This document shows, piece after piece, positions 35,039-43,248 of a DNA stretch of 64,000 nucleotides. The translations under genes were made by a program, and so were the position numbers. The notes under the pieces are model-generated. The model was not told where the DNA came from. It made no database searches and saw nothing but the letters and a program-made list of their open reading frames with translations. The first letter of the stretch is position 1. Each line of letters begins with the position of its first letter. The stretch covers positions 62,001 through 126,000 of the forward strand of contig JALCBY010000001.1 in the NCBI GenBank assembly GCA_028066055.1, given 5' to 3'. This stretch comes from Hyphomicrobiaceae bacterium (GTDB lineage: Bacteria; Pseudomonadota; Alphaproteobacteria; Rhizobiales; Methyloligellaceae).

Positions 35039-36646
35039 ATGGCCGTCCTGAAATCTTCGGTTTCGACCGCTTCCGATACCTTCAAGAAAAACATGGCCAC
35101 GCATCAGGCCGCGCTGGAAGACGTCGGCCGGGCGCGTGACGTCGCACTCAATGGCGGTGGCGACAAGGCGCGCGCAAGACACACCTCGCGCGGCAAACTG
35201 CTTCCCCGGGACCGCATCGCCAAACTGCTCGATCCGGGTGCGCCGTTTCTCGAAGTCGGTTTGTTTGCGGCGCACGGCATGTATGACGGCGCTTCTCCCT
35301 CCGCCGGTTTGATCACCGGCATCGGCCGGGTCGCCGGCTGCGACGTCATGATCGTCTGCAACGACGCGACCGTCAAAGGCGGCACCTACTATCCCATCAC
35401 CGTCAAGAAGCATCTGCGGGCGCAGGAGATTGCCGAACAGAACGATCTGCCCTGCGTCTATCTTGTTGACTCCGGAGGCGCCAATCTGCCGAACCAAGAT
35501 GAAGTATTTCCCGACCGGGATCATTTTGGCCGCATCTTCTACAACCAGGCCAACATGTCGGCCAAAGGCATTGCCCAGATTTCAGCCGTATTGGGATCGT
35601 GTACCGCGGGCGGCGCCTATGTGCCGGCCATGTCGGATGAGACCATCATCGTCAAGGACCAGGGGACGATCTTCCTCGCCGGCCCGCCATTGGTCAAAGC
35701 AGCCACCGGCGAGGTCGTCGCGGCGGAGGATCTGGGTGGCAGCGACGTCCACACGCGCCTTTCAGGTGTGGCGGACTACCGCGCCGACGACGATGCCCAT
35801 GCGCTCGAACTCACGCGCCAGGCCATCGCTAATCTGAACAGGGAACCAAGCACGCGCGCCGACGCGTCCGCAGTCGAAGATCCGCTTTACGATCCGGACG
35901 AGATACCCGGCATCGTGCCTGCAGACCGGAAGATGCCCTATGACGTGCGCGAACTCATCGCGCGCATCGTCGACGGCTCACGGTTTGACGAATTCAAGGC
36001 GCGTTATGGTACGACGCTTGTCACGGGTTTTGCGCACATCAAGGGGATGCTCGTCGGCATCATCGCCAACAACGGCATCCTCTTTTCCGAAAGCGCACTC
36101 AAGGGCACCCACTTCGTTCAACTGTGTTCGCAACGGCGCATCCCGCTGGTGTTCCTTCAGAATGTCGCGGGCTTCATGGTCGGCCAAAGGTTCGAAGCCG
36201 GCGGCATCGCAAAGGACGGTGCAAAGCTTGTGAGCGCCGTCGCCACGACACAGGTTCCCAAGCTCACCGTAATTGTCGGTGGATCCTTCGGTGCCGGAAA
36301 CTACGGCATGTGCGGGCGCGCCTACTCGCCCCGCTTCCTCTGGACCTGGCCCAATTCCCGCATTTCCGTCATGGGCGGCGCGCAGGCGGCCGGCGTGCTC
36401 GCCACGATCAAGCGCGACGGCATCGAACGCGAGGGCGGAAGCTGGCCGGAGCAAGAGGAAGCTGCGTTCAAGCAGCCCATCATCAACCAGTTCGAAACAC
36501 AAGGGCATCCGCTCTACGCCTCCGCGCGCCTGTGGGACGACGGGATTATCGACCCGCGCAAGACGCGGGATATCCTTGCCGAAAGCCTCGCCGTGACGCG
36601 CAACGCCCCCATCCCGGACACACAGTTCGGCCTGTTCCGGATGTAG
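35039..36646 (+). CDS. mccB: Methylcrotonyl-CoA carboxylase, carboxyltransferase (beta) subunit
   Basis: This 535-aa carboxyltransferase would transfer CO2 from biotin to 3-methylcrotonyl-CoA. The N-terminal half has [17 protein letters not shown] and [18 protein letters not shown]; the C-terminal half has the acyl-CoA site [22 protein letters not shown] and [18 protein letters not shown]. Length fits MccB. The biotinylated alpha subunit normally encoded next (mccA/liuD) is missing here, as are the hydratase and HMG-CoA lyase genes; a GntR gene follows instead. Confidence 0.93.
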   Translation: MAVLKSSVSTASDTFKKNMATHQAALEDVGRARDVALNGGGDKARARHTSRGKLLPRDRIAKLLDPGAPFLEVGLFAAHGMYDGASPSAGLITGIGRVAGCDVMIVCNDATVKGGTYYPITVKKHLRAQEIAEQNDLPCVYLVDSGGANLPNQDEVFPDRDHFGRIFYNQANMSAKGIAQISAVLGSCTAGGAYVPAMSDETIIVKDQGTIFLAGPPLVKAATGEVVAAEDLGGSDVHTRLSGVADYRADDDAHALELTRQAIANLNREPSTRADASAVEDPLYDPDEIPGIVPADRKMPYDVRELIARIVDGSRFDEFKARYGTTLVTGFAHIKGMLVGIIANNGILFSESALKGTHFVQLCSQRRIPLVFLQNVAGFMVGQRFEAGGIAKDGAKLVSAVATTQVPKLTVIVGGSFGAGNYGMCGRAYSPRFLWTWPNSRISVMGGAQAAGVLATIKRDGIEREGGSWPEQEEAAFKQPIINQFETQGHPLYASARLWDDGIIDPRKTRDILAESLAVTRNAPIPDTQFGLFRM

Positions 36647-36718
36647 GGGTCGCGATCCACTTGCCACGGTCGGCACAATCGAAACCGATCACAAATTGCC
36701 GCTTTGAGACGGATTCCA

Positions 36719-36752
36719 TTGACCGCTAAAAGCTATAAAGCTATATAGCTTT
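36719..36752 (+). promoter_or_regulatory. Promoter with overlapping palindromic operator, GntR/UTRA gene
   Basis: TTGACC (36719-36724) and TATATA (36742-36747) are 17 bases apart. The perfect 16-base palindrome AAAGCTATATAGCTTT (36737-36752) covers the -10, and an extra half-site AAAAGCTATA (36728-36737) abuts it. The layout predicts repression, most simply by the GntR protein encoded 46 bases downstream. Confidence 0.6.
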
Positions 36753-36798
36753 CAAGACCAACGCGCTGATCGCAAGATCGCAGGGAGGGCGCGGGAGC

Positions 36799-37617
36799 GT
36801 GAGTGAAAGCCTGCAAGTGGCGTCTATTGCTCGGCGATTTTCGCAGTCGTCGTCGGATCGTGTCGCGCGCGGCCCCAAATATCTCCACCTTTCCGAAGTC
36901 GTTCTCGACGCCATCGAGTCCGGCGAATTCAAGCCAGGCTCGCAGATTCCGGGTGAGAGAAACCTGAGCGCGGTTCTGCCCCTCAGCCTCGGTACAATCC
37001 AAAAAGCCATGAACGACCTGGTAGACCAGGGCGTACTGGTGCGCCGCGCCGGCAAAGGCACCTTCGTTTCAGGAACCCGCGACCTGATATACGACCGGAA
37101 GATCGAAAAACGCGACCTGATACACTTCCGGTTTCGCGAGGAGCCGGGAGGCCCTCTTCTCCCCGTATACCTCAACGTTGAGTCGATCGAGGAAGTCAAT
37201 CGCGCACGCAATGGGGCGCGGCGTCCGTGGGAGCTGTTCCACGAGGGGACCGGATCATTCGTTCGCATCGACCGCATTTTGACCGTTGCGAATCTGTTCA
37301 AGGGATTTTGCAGATTCTATCTGCCGATGGAGCACTATGGCTCGTTGCTCGGCCGATCCCACGAAGAGTTGAGTGGCGTGACACTGCGCGAGTTTCTGAA
37401 CAAGACCTACAACATGCCGACCCTGCGTTTTGAACACCAGATCCTGACCGACAGGTTTCCAGGCCTGGCCTGCCGCAAGCTCGGTCTGGACAAAGATGCA
37501 TACGGCACCACATGGCAAATCTTCGGCCGAACCTACCGTAACGCGCCGGCTTCCTATCAAGTCGTCTATCTGCCACCCGGGCACCGCCCGATTGAACTGC
37601 TGGAGAGAATCGAATGA
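36799..37617 (+). CDS. GntR-family regulator with UTRA domain
   Basis: This 272-aa HutC/UTRA-type GntR repressor has a winged helix-turn-helix at about 27-100 (IESGEFKPGSQIPGERNLSAVL, then LGTIQKAMNDLVDQGVLVRR and GKGTFVSG) and a ligand-binding UTRA domain from about 115. The start is GTG at 36799 after GGGAGGGCGCGGGAGC. It overlaps the ComA-like gene by four bases, so repressor and operon are one transcript under the palindromic promoter just upstream. The ligand is probably the imported or processed compound. Confidence 0.92.
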   Translation: MSESLQVASIARRFSQSSSDRVARGPKYLHLSEVVLDAIESGEFKPGSQIPGERNLSAVLPLSLGTIQKAMNDLVDQGVLVRRAGKGTFVSGTRDLIYDRKIEKRDLIHFRFREEPGGPLLPVYLNVESIEEVNRARNGARRPWELFHEGTGSFVRIDRILTVANLFKGFCRFYLPMEHYGSLLGRSHEELSGVTLREFLNKTYNMPTLRFEHQILTDRFPGLACRKLGLDKDAYGTTWQIFGRTYRNAPASYQVVYLPPGHRPIELLERIE

Positions 37618-38438
37618 TGCAAACCGGCCAACAGAACGAACCTTTCGCACTCGTACCCCTTCCCGCGGCCCGCAGCCGTTCGAAGCCGCGCAAAACCGGC
37701 CTCACGATGATGATGGATTGGGGTTTGCCCATCGGTCAGCAACGCGACTGGCTCGGTCTGCTCGGACCCCATGTCGATCTCGCCAAGTTCGTCGTCGGCA
37801 CGGCGCGGCTCTACGACGAACCGTATCTGGAAGAAAAGATCGCGCTCTACAAGGAACATGACGTTCACGGTTTCATCGGCGGGCAGTTTCTTGAATATAT
37901 CTACGCCACGCAGGGTGTTGCAGGCGCGACCCCCTTCTTTGAGGAAGCGAAGCGGCTTGGCTTCGAAGCGATCGAAGTATCCGACAATGTGGTGCCGTTT
38001 GACGCGGAAACCCGCCGGACACTCATTCGCAAGGCGGTCGATTGCGGCCTCGAAGTGCACGGTGAGGTCGGTTCCAAGAGTGACGAGACAAGCGCGGCCG
38101 TTCTGATCGACGAAGCGAACCAGTGCTTCGATGCGGGTGCCAATGTGGTGCTGATCGAAGGGGCGGAACTGCTGGTTGACGGCGAACCGAACCGCACGCT
38201 GATCGCGGGTCTGCGCAAGGGGCTCGATGCTTCCCGCGTTATTTTCGAACTGATCGGCCCGTGGATACCTGACACCCACCATTGCGACGTCTACCAGCTC
38301 AAGAAGTTTCTGATCGAAGAGTTCGGACCGGACGTCAATCTGGCGAACGTGATGCCGGAGCATGTGTTTGAAACCGAGGCGCTCCGGGTGGGCCTGAGTG
38401 TCACGGGCCCCGGTCAACTGGCGCAGGCGGCGGAATGA
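37614..38438 (+). CDS. ComA-family phosphosulfolactate synthase-like protein
   Basis: This 274-aa TIM-barrel protein aligns through its length with archaeal ComA, which adds sulfite to phosphoenolpyruvate to give (R)-2-phospho-3-sulfolactate. Family landmarks in order are GLTMMMDWGLP, LAKFVVGTA (conserved Lys), EEKIALYKEHDVH, GGQFLEYIYA, RLGFEAIEVSDN, GLEVHGEVG, AGANVVLIEGAEL, SRVIFELIG and FGPDVNLANV. There is an extra basic N-terminal extension of about 25 residues. It is coupled to the GntR gene and followed by a sulfonate-type importer. Coenzyme M synthesis is not expected here; sulfite capture or a related aldol-type reaction is inferred. Confidence 0.85.
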   Translation: MMQTGQQNEPFALVPLPAARSRSKPRKTGLTMMMDWGLPIGQQRDWLGLLGPHVDLAKFVVGTARLYDEPYLEEKIALYKEHDVHGFIGGQFLEYIYATQGVAGATPFFEEAKRLGFEAIEVSDNVVPFDAETRRTLIRKAVDCGLEVHGEVGSKSDETSAAVLIDEANQCFDAGANVVLIEGAELLVDGEPNRTLIAGLRKGLDASRVIFELIGPWIPDTHHCDVYQLKKFLIEEFGPDVNLANVMPEHVFETEALRVGLSVTGPGQLAQAAE

Positions 38439-38573
38439 CTACAGGACAAACAACAATCAAGAACGAGACTAATAGGATTTGATGCGGCAAACTTGAAACT
38501 TGTGCAGATCTGAGCCCGAAAGACCAACAACCGGGCGAAGCTGCTCGTAGCGTAGAAAGGGAGGAAGACCCAA

Positions 38574-39614
38574 GTGAGACAGTCAGTATTGAAACGCCAT
38601 GTACGGGTTCTGGCAGCCGGTGCGGCCCTAATGGGGTTGAGCGTTGCCGCCACGACGAATGCGATTGCGGAAACCAAAGAGGTCCGCTTTGCGCAACAGT
38701 TCGGTCTGTTGTATCTGCCGATGCATGTTGTCGTGGACAAGAAGCTCGTTCAGAAGTGCGCGAACGACAAAGGTCTGGGAGACGTCAAGGTCTCGATGCA
38801 TCGCTTCAGCGGTGGCGCGGCTGTGAACCAGGCCCTCCTGTCCGGAAACGTCGACTTTGCCGCGGGCGGCATCGGTCCGTTGCTCAAGCTCTGGGACAAG
38901 ACCAAAGGCCGTCTCAATGTGAAAGCGATGACGACGCTTGCGGCAATGCCGTTGAAGCTCAACACCAACGACAGCCGGGTCAAGAAGCTCGAAAACTATG
39001 TCGGGCTGAAGGATCACAAGATTGCGACGCCTTCGGTCAAGGTGTCCATTCAGGCGGTCGTCCTGCAGATGGCTGCAAAGAAGAAGTGGGGCGCCAAGGA
39101 AGCCTTCAAGCTCGATCCCATGACGGTATCGATGAAGCATCCGTCCGCCATGGCGGCGCTGCTCGCAGGCGGCCAGGCCGTGAAAAGCCATTTCGCGACC
39201 CTGCCCACATCTTTTGCCGAGCTGCAGAGCGGCAAGATTCACAATGTCCTCACATCCTACGATGTGCTCGGCGGACGGCACTCCACCGTCGCCATGTACA
39301 ACAAGGAGGATTGGAAAAAAGCCAATCCGAAGATGTATGAGTGCGTATGGTCTTCCTACCGCCAGGCAACGAAGTGGATCAACGAAAACAAGAAGGACGC
39401 TGCGGCGCTCTTCCATCGCTTCACCAAATCCAAGCTGAAACTCGAAGACATCGAGAAGATGGTCGGCGACGAGAAAGAGATGCTCTACTCGCTGACGCCG
39501 GAACGCACCATGGAGTTCGCGAAGTTCATGCACTCCATCGGCGCGATCAAGAATATGCCCGGCAGCTGGAAGGACTACTACTGGGAAAACAACTACGATC
39601 AGAGCGGCAGCTGA
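38574..39614 (+). CDS. ABC transporter substrate-binding protein, SsuA/NMT1-like
   Basis: This 346-aa periplasmic binding protein has a signal peptide (RQSVLKRHVRVLAAGAALMG onward, cleaved near AIAET). The mature start FAQQFGLLYLPMHVVVDKKL and the loop GAAVNQALLSGNVDFAAGG are typical of the nitrate/sulfonate/taurine (NMT1, SsuA, TauA) fold. Start GTG at 38574 has GGGAGGAAG upstream. A 135-base gap with only a weak 5-bp inverted repeat separates it from the ComA-like gene, leaving room for a second promoter. The ligand is inferred to be a sulfonate or sulfate ester. Confidence 0.88.
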   Translation: MRQSVLKRHVRVLAAGAALMGLSVAATTNAIAETKEVRFAQQFGLLYLPMHVVVDKKLVQKCANDKGLGDVKVSMHRFSGGAAVNQALLSGNVDFAAGGIGPLLKLWDKTKGRLNVKAMTTLAAMPLKLNTNDSRVKKLENYVGLKDHKIATPSVKVSIQAVVLQMAAKKKWGAKEAFKLDPMTVSMKHPSAMAALLAGGQAVKSHFATLPTSFAELQSGKIHNVLTSYDVLGGRHSTVAMYNKEDWKKANPKMYECVWSSYRQATKWINENKKDAAALFHRFTKSKLKLEDIEKMVGDEKEMLYSLTPERTMEFAKFMHSIGAIKNMPGSWKDYYWENNYDQSGS

Positions 39615-40469
39615 TTGATGGACGCAAAGACCGATACCGTGGCGGGCAAAAAGCCCGCCACGGGCACTGCAAAACCAATACTCGAGGTCGACGGGGTTAC
39701 GCTCCAGTACAAGACCAAGGAGCACCTGATCACGGCAACCTATCGCGTCAGCTTCGATGTGTATCCGGCAGACCGGTTCGTTCTGCTGGGTCCGTCAGGC
39801 TGCGGCAAGTCGACCTTGCTCAAAGGCATTGCCGGCTACATGAAGCCGGTCGAGGGCGACATCCGCCTCAAAGGCCGCGAGATTTCCGAACCCGGCCCGG
39901 ATCGGGTCATGGTCTTCCAGGAGTTCGACCAGCTTCTTCCCTGGAAGACAGTCAAGCAGAACATCACATTCGCGCTGCGCAACGGCGGCAAGACGTCGAA
40001 CGCGGCCGAGGCGAACGAGATCGCCATGGAGTATATCCACAAGGTCAAGCTCACCGGCTTTGAGGATACATTCCCTCATATGCTTTCAGGCGGGATGAAG
40101 CAGCGCGTGGCGATCGCGCGCGGCATGGCCATGGAACCCGACGTCCTGCTCATGGATGAGCCTTTCGCGGCGCTGGACGCGCTGACCCGGCTGCAGATGC
40201 AGAAGGAACTGTTGCAGCTCTGGGAAGACACGCATTTCACCGTTCTTTTCGTCACGCACTCCATCGAGGAAGCGCTCATCGTTGGCAGCCGCATACTCGT
40301 GCTGTCGCCCCACCCGGGACAGGTCAAGGCCGAACTGAACGCACATGAACTCAATCACGACAATGTCGGATCGAAGGTGTTCGCCCGCGTACAGCAACGC
40401 ATCCACGACATGCTCTTCGCCGATCGCATTCTGGAAGATGAAATCCTCGGCGAGGAACTCGACAAATGA
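39615..40469 (+). CDS. ABC transporter ATP-binding protein, SsuB/TauB-like
   Basis: This 284-aa ATPase of the nitrate/sulfonate/taurine import group has Walker A GPSGCGKST (about 55-63), VFQEFDQLLPWKTVKQN, signature LSGGMKQRVAIARG, Walker B LLMDEPFAALDAL and the TauB/SsuB ending FARVQQRIHDMLFAD. It begins immediately after the binding-protein stop and overlaps the first permease gene by four bases. Confidence 0.92.
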   Translation: MMDAKTDTVAGKKPATGTAKPILEVDGVTLQYKTKEHLITATYRVSFDVYPADRFVLLGPSGCGKSTLLKGIAGYMKPVEGDIRLKGREISEPGPDRVMVFQEFDQLLPWKTVKQNITFALRNGGKTSNAAEANEIAMEYIHKVKLTGFEDTFPHMLSGGMKQRVAIARGMAMEPDVLLMDEPFAALDALTRLQMQKELLQLWEDTHFTVLFVTHSIEEALIVGSRILVLSPHPGQVKAELNAHELNHDNVGSKVFARVQQRIHDMLFADRILEDEILGEELDK

Positions 40470-41365
40470 CGAGCGCGCCGAGCATAGAAATCCGCCCTGA
40501 GTTCGAGGCGGACGAGATCGGCAAGGCCGCCACCGGAGACGTCGCGCGCAAACTGAGCCTGTGGGAACGCATCACGGACATGAATTCCGTGCGCAAGCTC
40601 ACCATTCTGGTGATCGTGCTTGTGATCTGGGAGATCTACACACGCTGGGCCGAAGTCTCCGAGCTGATCATGCCGAGATTCAGCTCTACGGCCGAAGCGC
40701 TTCTCGACGGCGTTTTCAACGAGCAACTGCTGATCATGGTGTGGAACTCTCTCACCGTGCTCGTATCCGGCTACTTCATCGGACTGCTGATCGCCACATT
40801 GCTCACCACCGCGGCTACGATGACACGGTTCGGCAGCGACATCCTGAGTACGCTCACCGCGATGCTCAACCCGCTGCCGGCGATTGCGCTCCTGCCGCTT
40901 GCGCTTTTGTGGTTTGGGCTTGGCGCCGATGCGATCATCTTCACGCTTCTGCATTCGGTCATCTGGCCGGTGGCGCTGAACGCGCATGTCGGCTTCATGA
41001 GCGTCAGCGAAACGCAACGCATGGTGGGACGAAACTATGGATTGCGTGGTCTGATCTATGTGGCCAAGCTGCTCATCCCCGCCGCCTTCCCGCAAATTCT
41101 GATGGGTCTGAAGATCGGCTGGGCCTACGCTTGGCGCACGCTCATCGCCGCCGAGCTCGTGTTCGGCGGTTCGATTTCGGATACCTCGGAGGGTACGTCC
41201 GGCGGGCTCGGCTGGTTCGTTTTCGCCAACCAGATGGATCTACGCATTGCGCACGTCTTCGCCGGCCTCTTCACCGTCATTCTCGTCGGCGTCCTTGTTG
41301 AGAATGTCATTTTCAACAATATCGAAAACCGGACGGTTCGCCGCTGGGGGATGCAGGCGCGATGA
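40466..41365 (+). CDS. ABC transporter permease 1 (SsuC/TauC-like)
   Basis: This 299-aa permease has about six hydrophobic segments and the EAA-like loop VSETQRMVGRNYGLRGL. The N-terminus has a soluble, acidic stretch (IEIRPEFEADEIGKAATGDV) shared with the next permease. It is paralogous to its neighbour along the whole length (PLPAIALLPLALLWFGLG versus PLPAIALLPLAMLWFGLG), so the channel is probably a heterodimer rather than the usual SsuC homodimer. It overlaps both neighbours by four bases. Confidence 0.92.
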   Translation: MTSAPSIEIRPEFEADEIGKAATGDVARKLSLWERITDMNSVRKLTILVIVLVIWEIYTRWAEVSELIMPRFSSTAEALLDGVFNEQLLIMVWNSLTVLVSGYFIGLLIATLLTTAATMTRFGSDILSTLTAMLNPLPAIALLPLALLWFGLGADAIIFTLLHSVIWPVALNAHVGFMSVSETQRMVGRNYGLRGLIYVAKLLIPAAFPQILMGLKIGWAYAWRTLIAAELVFGGSISDTSEGTSGGLGWFVFANQMDLRIAHVFAGLFTVILVGVLVENVIFNNIENRTVRRWGMQAR

Positions 41366-42264
41366 GCAAAACCGCGATCAAGAAGACCGCATCCCTGCCT
41401 GAACTTGTGGTCCGTCCCGAATTCGAAGTCTCCGACCTTGAACAGGCGCAAACCGGCGAAGTGGCCATAAAGCTCTCATGGGTCGAGCGCATCTGGAACG
41501 TCGATGCGGTTCGAAAGTCTGTTATCCTGCTGTCTCTTGTCGTTGTGTGGCAGGCCTACACGGTGGGATTTGACGTTGAGCCGCTGATGTTGCCAAGCTT
41601 CTCGGCATCCTTCGCGACGCTCTACAACGCGCTGTTCCATGGCGATCTCATCTTCAAGATCTGGTTCTCGATCAAGGTTCTGATCATTGGCTATAGCGCC
41701 GGACTATTTCTCGCAGCCGTATTGATCCTGCTGGCAACTGCAACACGGTTTGGCAGTGATCTCATCGCCATGGCCACAGCCATGTTCAACCCGCTGCCCG
41801 CGATTGCTCTGTTGCCACTGGCCATGTTGTGGTTTGGCCTTGGCACGGCGAGCCTCGTTTTCGTTCTGATCCACTCGGTTCTGTGGGCGGTCGCGCTCAG
41901 CACGCACTCAGGTTTTGAAGGCGTCAGCCAAACGTTACGCATGATCGGCCGCAACTACGGCCTGCGCGGCATCGAATATGTCTGGAAGATTCTCGTTCCG
42001 GCCGCCCTTCCCTCGATCCTTGCCGGGATGAAGATCGGCTGGGCTTTTGCCTGGCGCACGCTCATCGGCGCGGAGCTCGTATTTGGTGCTTCTTCCGGCA
42101 GCGGCGGTCTGGGTTGGTACATCTTTGAGTCGAGCCAGAATATCGAAACCGATGGCGTGTTCGCCGGATTGTTCATGGTGATCCTGATTGGATTCCTGGT
42201 TGAGAATGTCGTGTTTCGCAACGTCGAGGTGAAAACCGTTATCCGATGGGGAATGCAGAGATAG
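41362..42264 (+). CDS. ABC transporter permease 2 (SsuC/TauC-like, paralogue)
   Basis: This 300-aa permease is paralogous to the gene immediately upstream, with corresponding segments MIGRNYGLRGIEYVWKILVP and MKIGWAFAWRTLIGAELVFGAS. It lacks a short Ser/Thr-rich insertion (SISDTSEGTS) found in its partner near residue 235. Both end in the same RRWGMQ/IRWGMQ tail. Tandem duplication followed by divergence is the simplest origin. Confidence 0.92.
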   Translation: MSKTAIKKTASLPELVVRPEFEVSDLEQAQTGEVAIKLSWVERIWNVDAVRKSVILLSLVVVWQAYTVGFDVEPLMLPSFSASFATLYNALFHGDLIFKIWFSIKVLIIGYSAGLFLAAVLILLATATRFGSDLIAMATAMFNPLPAIALLPLAMLWFGLGTASLVFVLIHSVLWAVALSTHSGFEGVSQTLRMIGRNYGLRGIEYVWKILVPAALPSILAGMKIGWAFAWRTLIGAELVFGASSGSGGLGWYIFESSQNIETDGVFAGLFMVILIGFLVENVVFRNVEVKTVIRWGMQR

Positions 42265-42273
42265 GAGGGTGAT

Positions 42274-43137
42274 ATGACGTTATCCGTCACCAAAATCGGC
42301 AAGACGTTCGTCGGCGAGGTTTCCGGCGTCGATTTGTCCAAACCGCTCGAGAGCGAAACGGCGGAACAGATCCGGCAGGCCTGGTGGGATCATTCGATCC
42401 TGGTGTTCCGGGATCAGGACCTCACGCAGGAGCAGCATGTCGCTTTCTCACGAAACTTCGGAGACCTGCAGGGACACACGGTCAAGGACTGGCTGTTGCC
42501 CACCCATCCGGAAATTCTCGTTCTTTCCAACCGTGGTCGCGGCGGCGTGAAGCCGCTGGAAAATGGCGGTGCCTACTGGCACAGCGACATCACCTATGAG
42601 GCGCTTCCGCCTTTGGGATCCATTCTTCATGGCTTGACCGTTCCACCGGAAGGTGGAGACACGCTTTACGCGGACATGTATGCGGCCTACGAAACGCTCG
42701 ATGACGAGACCAAGGCCCTGGTCGACGATGCCACGGCCATCCACAACTACAAGCATCGCTACATGCTGATGGCCGAAGGCGGCAAGCGCCCCGAACCCAC
42801 CAAGGAACAGCTCGCCGAGTGGGTCGATGTCGAGCATCCTATCGTTCTTGAACACCCCAATTCGGGCCGCAAGGCGTTGTTCGTCAATGAAGGGTTCACG
42901 ATGGGCATCAAGGGCATGGACAAGGAGGGAGGCGACGCTCTCCTGCAGCGCCTTTACGACCACTCCGTACAGCCGCAGTTCGTTTATGCCCATGATTGGC
43001 GTCCACACGACATCGTCATGTGGGACAACCGCTGCACGATGCATCGCGCAACGACATACGATGCCGAAAAATACGAGCGCACGATGCATCGCACGACCAT
43101 CAAGGGAATCGGGCGTCAACAACAGGCCGCCGCATAG
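42274..43137 (+). CDS. TauD/TfdA-family Fe(II)/2-oxoglutarate dioxygenase
   Basis: This 287-aa dioxygenase has the iron ligands His103 and Asp105 (YWHSDITYE) and distal His257 in CTMHRATTYD, and the 2-oxoglutarate Arg273 in MHRTTIKG. The family includes taurine dioxygenase, alkylsulfatase AtsK and phenoxyacetate dioxygenase, all of which hydroxylate next to a heteroatom and cause spontaneous cleavage. In this operon release of sulfite or sulfate from an imported sulfonate or sulfate ester is the best inference. Its ATG is 10 bases after the permease stop, with GGAGG in between. Confidence 0.9.
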   Translation: MTLSVTKIGKTFVGEVSGVDLSKPLESETAEQIRQAWWDHSILVFRDQDLTQEQHVAFSRNFGDLQGHTVKDWLLPTHPEILVLSNRGRGGVKPLENGGAYWHSDITYEALPPLGSILHGLTVPPEGGDTLYADMYAAYETLDDETKALVDDATAIHNYKHRYMLMAEGGKRPEPTKEQLAEWVDVEHPIVLEHPNSGRKALFVNEGFTMGIKGMDKEGGDALLQRLYDHSVQPQFVYAHDWRPHDIVMWDNRCTMHRATTYDAEKYERTMHRTTIKGIGRQQQAAA

Positions 43138-43248
43138 CCTGAACCGACGCACAAAAGACGACCAGTGTTTGCAACGAAGGCCGGACGGCGTGTTCTCTGC
43201 GCGTTGAACAGCACGCCGGACATCGGCCCGTGAGCGAGGGAGAGTGAC

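Noticed and set aside
38439-38573. Terminator between the ComA-like gene and the ABC binding-protein gene
   Set aside because: Only a 5-bp GCCCG/CGGGC stem with a 13-base loop is present and no U-run follows.
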